From assembly GCA_964585785.1 (NCBI GenBank), contig CAZPFL010000002.1, forward strand, positions 33,101-97,100: a stretch of 64,000 nt of DNA, given 5' to 3'. Source of the DNA: WHUA01 sp964585785 (lineage in GTDB: Bacteria > Pseudomonadota > Alphaproteobacteria > UBA8366). Positions 59,630 to 64,000 of the stretch are shown piece after piece. Each line of letters opens with the position of its first letter. Position 1 is the first letter of the stretch. The position numbers were made by a program, and so were the translations under genes. The notes beneath the pieces are model-generated. The model saw nothing but the letters and a program-made list of their open reading frames with translations, had not been told where the DNA came from and searched no databases.

Positions 59630-60877
59630 ATGGAGCATTTTGATACTGTGGTCATTGGCGGTGGCCAAGCGGGCCTCGTCATGAGCCACGGGCTCTCAAA
59701 GCGCGGGCATAGGCATATAGTTCTCGAGCGCGGTAGGATCGCGGAGCGTTGGCGGTCCGAGCGGTGGGACGGCCTCCATTTCCAAACCCCCAATCTGCTC
59801 GTAGGCCTGCCCGGCTACCCGCTCGTGCACAACAATCCCAACGGATTTGCAACCGCTGCTCAGATAGCTGATTTTCTCGAGGGTTATGCATCTTTTGTTG
59901 CAGCCCCTGTGCGGCAGGGTGTTGCGGTGACGCGGTTGGTGCTCGCTGAAGCCAACGACCTGTATCTGCTAGAAACATCGAAGGGATCGTTGAGCGCCCA
60001 CAATGTGGTGGTCGCTACGGGACCCTTCCAGCGCCCTGTCATCCCCTCGATGGTACCTAGTAATAGCGAGGTGCTGCAGCTTCACGCCGTCGATTACCGC
60101 AGACCGTCGCAACTTCCTGACGGCGCTGTACTGGTGATCGGTGCGGGAGCGTCCGGTGCCCAGATCGCCGAAGAATTGATGCGCGCGGGTCGCCGGGTCT
60201 ATCTGTCGGTCAGCAAGCACAAGCGTGCACCGCGACGCTATCGTGGACACGATCACGTATGGTGGTGGGTCGAGACCGGCATGGACAAGACGCCACCCGA
60301 GCGACGTAATCCGGATTCATCTCCGATCGTACACACCGGGGCTTACGGCGGCCACACGATGGATTTTCGGGATTTTGCCAGGCAAGGCATGATCCTTCTT
60401 GGGCGAGCCGAAGCAGCGAGTAAGGAGGGAATGACATTCGCGGCAGACCTTGCCGAAAATCTGGCTCACGGGGATGCGGCCTACCTTGCTTTTCTCGATT
60501 TCGTTGATGCGCACGTCAAGCGGACGGCGATGGAAGTTCCGGAAGATCCGGCTGCGCGCGCCATCACACCGACACCGGCTGCAATGCATCAGCCCATCAG
60601 GCGGATCAATTTCCGCGAGACCGGCATCGGTGCTGTCATTTGGGCGACAGGCTACGATCTCGATTTCGGCTGGATCGACATTCCAGCATTCGACGAGCGC
60701 GGTACGCCGATCCACAAGAATGGTGTCACCCCGTTTCCCGGCCTCTACTTCCTCGGTCTCGAATTCTTGTCAAAGTTAAGTTCTTCTTTCCTGATCGGAA
60801 TTGCGGAAGATGCCGAACGACTAGCCGAGACCATTGCCGGCAAAGTCGGTAGTACAAGCTCGCACGTCTCTCTTTGA
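59630..60877 (+). CDS. FAD/NAD(P)-dependent flavoprotein monooxygenase-like oxidoreductase
   Basis: 415 residues, AAAGGACC upstream. FAD-binding VVIGGGQAGLVMSHGLSKRG, VGLPGYPLV, the NADPH-binding VLVIGAGASGAQIAEELMRAG, VIWATGYDLDF and FPGLYFLGLEFL. This resembles flavin-containing monooxygenase or indole-pyruvate-type oxidoreductases. Lies only 8 nt after the IS66 fragment, so its promoter was perhaps brought or changed by the insertion. Convergent with the cupin gene, separated by 6 nt. Confidence 0.9.
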   Translation: MEHFDTVVIGGGQAGLVMSHGLSKRGHRHIVLERGRIAERWRSERWDGLHFQTPNLLVGLPGYPLVHNNPNGFATAAQIADFLEGYASFVAAPVRQGVAVTRLVLAEANDLYLLETSKGSLSAHNVVVATGPFQRPVIPSMVPSNSEVLQLHAVDYRRPSQLPDGAVLVIGAGASGAQIAEELMRAGRRVYLSVSKHKRAPRRYRGHDHVWWWVETGMDKTPPERRNPDSSPIVHTGAYGGHTMDFRDFARQGMILLGRAEAASKEGMTFAADLAENLAHGDAAYLAFLDFVDAHVKRTAMEVPEDPAARAITPTPAAMHQPIRRINFRETGIGAVIWATGYDLDFGWIDIPAFDERGTPIHKNGVTPFPGLYFLGLEFLSKLSSSFLIGIAEDAERLAETIAGKVGSTSSHVSL

Positions 60878-60883
60878 GCGCTG

Positions 60884-61360
60884 TTAGCCTTGCGCTTGTA
60901 AGATTTTGCCGCCGGCCTCGACCGATTTCGCAGCGATCAGGACAATGGCGATGACGCAAGGGGCGGTGCCACGATTGATCCAATTGTGGATTGTGCCACG
61001 CTGAACGAACACGTCGCCTGCCTTCAGGTGGACGTTTGTTCCGTCAAGCTCCATGTCGATTTCACCCGACAAGATGACGCCATAGTCGACTGAGTCAGTT
61101 CGATGGTTTCGGGGCGCAAGGCCAGGGGCAAATTCTAAGACCCGGAAAATCGTGCCATTTGGCAGCGTCGTGCCAGTCTTTCGTTGGCCTTCGTCGTCCG
61201 GTCCATCGTTGTTGACGGGAAAGCCCACCGATGACCACACCGGATAGACGGTGGCACCTGGGCGACCCTCGAATGCGTTTTGAACGATGTCGTCGAATTT
61301 GACGATTGCCTTCCCCGAAGCATCGTGACCGGTGATTACTCGGCGCATTTGCAATGCCAT
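60884..61360 (-). CDS. Cupin-domain protein
   Basis: 158 residues. GTIFRVLEFAPGLAPRNHRTDSVDYGVILSGEIDMELDG and GDVFVQRGTIHNWINRG form the two cupin motifs (metal-binding His in RNHRTDS and GTIHNW). N-terminal VYPVWSSVGFPVNNDGP is common in small cupins of aromatic or sugar metabolism. A single-domain metal-binding protein, role unknown. Lies within the repeat-bracketed segment with the monooxygenase. Confidence 0.88.
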   Translation of the reverse strand: MALQMRRVITGHDASGKAIVKFDDIVQNAFEGRPGATVYPVWSSVGFPVNNDGPDDEGQRKTGTTLPNGTIFRVLEFAPGLAPRNHRTDSVDYGVILSGEIDMELDGTNVHLKAGDVFVQRGTIHNWINRGTAPCVIAIVLIAAKSVEAGGKILQAQG

Positions 61361-61410
61361 GTCTGCCTCCCTTTTAGATTATCCGGCGGCTTATCCTAGC
61401 CGACCCGCTG

Positions 61411-61531
61411 CCCAATGTCCGGAACGGGTCATCAACGGACGTTGCCTTCGGAATGAACAATGCCCGCTATTGGGAGCAAAACGGACGTCGAGCTGGTAGG
61501 GCGGAGCGTCCGCTCATAGCAAGAAGCGGAC
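61411..61531 (+). repeat. 121-nt direct repeat, copy B
   Basis: Second copy of 59179-59299, same orientation and length. Together they bracket 59300-61410. The remaining bases to 61779 show nothing but the ribosome site of the next gene. Confidence 0.85.
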
Positions 61532-61779
61532 TTTTACAGTTCGTGTTAGAGAACCAACGGAAATCGCCCTTCGACGCCATGTCCATTCTGAAGCGCGGGG
61601 CGCGCACATCATTTGCTGAAATCGGGTAAGGTTTGAAGGCAGGCGCCGAGGCGGACGAGGCGTAAGGGATGCGGGTCGAATTTGCCGGCCCAGGCCATCC
61701 GCGCCCGCGCTTCCGGGTAATCGCCGCCGAATAACGCATCCGCCGGCACCGGTCAGGCGGACATGACAGGGAGGGAACC

Positions 61780-63213
61780 ATGTTCGATCTGGTCATCCGC
61801 GGCGACCGGGTGGTCACGTCCGAAGGGACGGGGCGCTGGGATGTCTGCATCCGCGGCGAGACCATCGCCGCGATCGCCGTGCCGGGAACCTTCGGCGACG
61901 ACCAGGCCGGACGCGTCATCGATGCTACGGGGAAGATCGTCATTCCCGGCGGCATCGACCCGCATATCCATTCGCTGTGGCACATCCCGGCGCTCGAGGA
62001 AGGCGGCGAGCCTTCCCTGACGGACGGGCCCGACGTGGTAAGCCGCGCGGCCATCCATGGCGGCACGACGTCGCTGCTCGACTTCGCCACCTGGCAGCAC
62101 GGCCGCACCGTCGAGGAAACCGTCAACATCCGCACCCAGGACTGGTCGGGGAAGTGCTACGCCGATTACGGCTATCACCTGATGCTGCAGGGAGCGATCC
62201 CGCCGGATGTCCTGCCCCAGGTCGCCGAGGCGATCCAGGACGGCTACCCCTCCATCAAGATTTTCACCACCGACATCACCCCGTCGCGTCGCGGCCGCAA
62301 GATCACCCACGGGCATATCTGGGAAATCTTCAAGGTGCTGAAGCGCGAGGGCGGCATCGGCGCGATCCATGCCGAGGACGACGAGATCGTCATGCACATG
62401 TACGACGTGCTGACGCGCGAGGGCCGGACCGGCTTCGAGAACATGGCCGAGGTGCACAACGCCATGTCGGAGGACCTGTCCTTCCGCCGCATCATCAGGC
62501 TGGCCGAGCATGTGGACGGCACGCCGCTCTACATGATGCATGTTTCCGCGGCCCCCGGTGTCGCAGCCATCGAATCCGCCCGGGCGCGGGGCTTTCCCGT
62601 CTACGGCGAGACGCTGCACCAGTACCTGATGTTCACCCATGCGCACTACAAACGGCCCAACGGTCAGATCTACCACACCTATCCCAGCTTGAAGGAAACC
62701 TCCGATCAGGAGGCGCTGTGGGCGGGGCAGCTCAGCGGCGCGATCAGCACGATCGCGACCGACGAGATCTGCTGCACGCTCTCGACCAAGACCCAGGGCC
62801 ACCGCATCGACGATGTGACCGGCGGCAATGCGGGCTGCGAGCCGCGCGTCTCGGTGATGTACACGGAGATGGTGTCGAAGCGCGGCTACAGCCTGCGCAA
62901 GTTCGCCGACATGGTATCCACCAACGCGGCGAAGATTATGGGCATGTATCCGAAGAAGGGCGTGCTGGCGGCGGGCAGCGACGCCGATATCACGGTGCTC
63001 GACCCCGCCGAAAAGCGCACCATCACCGCGGCCCGCCTGCATGAAACCAACTACACCCCGTGGGAAGGCTACGAGGCCGACGTTTGGCCGGTGCTCACCG
63101 TGCTACGCGGCAAGGTGATGATGGAGAAGGGCAAGTTCTTCGGCGACGTGAAGGACGGTAAGCTGATGAAACGCAAGGTCGCCGAGGATATCCGCAGCCG
63201 GCCGGCGCTGTAA
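61780..63213 (+). CDS. Dihydropyrimidinase/hydantoinase-type cyclic amidohydrolase
   Basis: 477 residues, GGGAGGG upstream. DLVIRGDRVVTSEG start, VIPGGIDPHIHSLWH with the metal HxH motif, IKIFTTD with the candidate carboxylated Lys, then metal His in MHVSAA and a C-terminal WEGYEADVWPVLTVLRGKVMM typical of D-hydantoinases. ALWAGQLSGAISTIATDEIC holds the metal Asp region. Hydrolyses a cyclic amide (dihydropyrimidine or hydantoin) to an N-carbamoyl acid. The next gene, 20 nt on, is another amidohydrolase and likely the same pathway. Confidence 0.94.
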   Translation: MFDLVIRGDRVVTSEGTGRWDVCIRGETIAAIAVPGTFGDDQAGRVIDATGKIVIPGGIDPHIHSLWHIPALEEGGEPSLTDGPDVVSRAAIHGGTTSLLDFATWQHGRTVEETVNIRTQDWSGKCYADYGYHLMLQGAIPPDVLPQVAEAIQDGYPSIKIFTTDITPSRRGRKITHGHIWEIFKVLKREGGIGAIHAEDDEIVMHMYDVLTREGRTGFENMAEVHNAMSEDLSFRRIIRLAEHVDGTPLYMMHVSAAPGVAAIESARARGFPVYGETLHQYLMFTHAHYKRPNGQIYHTYPSLKETSDQEALWAGQLSGAISTIATDEICCTLSTKTQGHRIDDVTGGNAGCEPRVSVMYTEMVSKRGYSLRKFADMVSTNAAKIMGMYPKKGVLAAGSDADITVLDPAEKRTITAARLHETNYTPWEGYEADVWPVLTVLRGKVMMEKGKFFGDVKDGKLMKRKVAEDIRSRPAL

Positions 63214-63233
63214 CGGAACGGAACAAGGAAAAC

Positions 63234-64000
63234 ATGAATATGCAGATCGTCGACGCGCAGATCCACGTCTGGGGCAGTGGCATGCCCAGCAACCAGGCGC
63301 ACTGGCAGATCACCTCCTTCACGACCGAAGAGGCGGTGAAGATGATGGACGACGCCGGGGTGAATGCCGCCGTCATCCATCCGCCGTCCTGGGACCCGGG
63401 CTCGCAGGAAATGGCGCGCCAGGCGGTGAAGGACTATCCGGGCCGCTTCGCCATCATGGGCACCATGCCGCTGGATACGCCAAAAGAATCGGCCGCGCGG
63501 ATCGCGACATGGAGGGATGAGCCGGGGATGCTCGGCCTGCGCTACGGTTTCTTGAAGGACAGTATGCGCAAGGCGGTGGCGGACGGCACGCTGGACTGGC
63601 TGTGGGCCGCGATGGAGAAGGCGGACGTCCCGATTTCCGCGCTGGCGACGGATTCGCTGGCCGATTTCGGCCGCATCGCCGAACGGCATCCGGGGCTGCG
63701 CGTCACCATCGACCATCTGGGCGGCCGCGGCGGCAACACGACGCTGAAGGACGAGGCGGCCATGACCCACATGCCGGAGCTGCTGAAGCTCGCGAAGCTG
63801 CCCAATGTGGCGGTGAAGGCGACGGGGGCGCCGGGCTATTCCAGCGAGGCCTTTCCGTTCCGCAAGATGCATACCTACCTGCAGCAGGTCTTCGACGCCT
63901 TCGGGCCGGAGCGCATGTTCTGGGGCACTGACATCTCCAAGATGCCGTGCCACTGGCTCCATTGCGTGACCATGTTCACCGAGTACCTGCCCTGGCTGAA
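63234..64000 (+). CDS. Amidohydrolase-2 family hydrolase (3' truncated by the window)
   Basis: ATG at 63234 with AAGGA five bases before; open to the window end (255 codons visible). IVDAQIHVWG (metal HxH variant QIHVW), NAAVIHPPSWDPGSQ, GLRYGFL, RVTIDHLGG, VKATGAPGYSS and RMFWGTDISKMP (metal Asp). A TIM-barrel lactonase/hydrolase of the amidohydrolase-2 type. It probably acts after the hydantoinase. Confidence 0.9.
   Translation, partial: MNMQIVDAQIHVWGSGMPSNQAHWQITSFTTEEAVKMMDDAGVNAAVIHPPSWDPGSQEMARQAVKDYPGRFAIMGTMPLDTPKESAARIATWRDEPGMLGLRYGFLKDSMRKAVADGTLDWLWAAMEKADVPISALATDSLADFGRIAERHPGLRVTIDHLGGRGGNTTLKDEAAMTHMPELLKLAKLPNVAVKATGAPGYSSEAFPFRKMHTYLQQVFDAFGPERMFWGTDISKMPCHWLHCVTMFTEYLPWL

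Noticed and set aside
1..64000. CRISPR arrays, tRNA and rRNA genes
   Set aside because: I saw no regularly spaced direct repeats and no recognisable tRNA or rRNA sequence; a short or divergent tRNA could still be missed by eye.

Overview
The window is high-GC DNA with Alphaproteobacteria-like gene content: many ABC, TRAP-like and MFS uptake systems, alphaproteobacterial-style ECF sigma control and rhizobial-type dispersed repeats. I would place it near Rhodospirillales/Hyphomicrobiales, but no marker gene settles this. A run of 10 N at 18342-18351 marks a scaffold gap, so this is a draft or metagenome assembly. From about 53.7 to 61.5 kb the DNA looks visibly less GC-rich and carries repeats and gene remnants, which suggests an acquired segment.

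Layout. 1-8 kb: the end of an amino-acid ABC ATPase, a DUF2231 membrane protein, a Sel1-repeat protein, then a histidine kinase / NtrC-type sigma54 activator pair beside a branched-chain-amino-acid-type binding protein. Two divergent sigma54 promoter matches lie between that binding protein and a yfdX-like gene. 8-14.4 kb: aldo/keto reductase, class III aminotransferase, TupA-like ATP-grasp protein, ornithine cyclodeaminase family protein and MlrC-type metallopeptidase. 14.6-29.7 kb: a complete dipeptide-type ABC transporter (two permeases, two ATPases, binding protein), followed by a catabolic group (FMN 2-hydroxyacid oxidase, ACMSD-like amidohydrolase, SDR, acyl-CoA ligase, split TPP decarboxylase) and two MFS transporters.

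30-45 kb and 52 kb are the most interesting part. An ECF sigma factor (42869-43432) and its membrane anti-sigma partner sit in a block where the same promoter pattern, TAACCCC - 16 nt - CGTTCTTA, usually with an A/T tract just upstream, occurs nine times. These promoters precede two small secreted repeat proteins, a CsgG/HfaB-like outer-membrane lipoprotein operon, an OmpA-family protein, three very small proteins, the sigma gene itself, and two paralogous ~140-nt terminator-ended transcripts with no convincing ORF (candidate sRNAs, 7 kb apart). Between them are two caspase-like (C14) proteins, one with the catalytic His-Cys pair and one in which Cys is replaced by Ser. I read this as an undescribed ECF-controlled envelope/fibre system related in logic to curli or holdfast-anchor secretion.

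45-48.6 kb: a UGSC-family gene with an in-frame UGA (45361-45363) that is very probably selenocysteine, so the true gene is 45073-45603. It is followed by two uncharacterised paralogues and a convergent thioredoxin-reductase-like flavoprotein. 48.7-52 kb: a tripartite tricarboxylate (Tct) transporter with divergent tctA and tctC-tctB. 52.7-61.4 kb: cupin-like protein, nitrilase, MscS channel, fasciclin protein, XRE-cupin regulator, TspO, then a 121-nt direct repeat pair bracketing a TIR fragment, an IS66 transposase fragment, a flavoprotein monooxygenase and a cupin. 61.8-64 kb: a hydantoinase/dihydropyrimidinase-type enzyme and a truncated second amidohydrolase.
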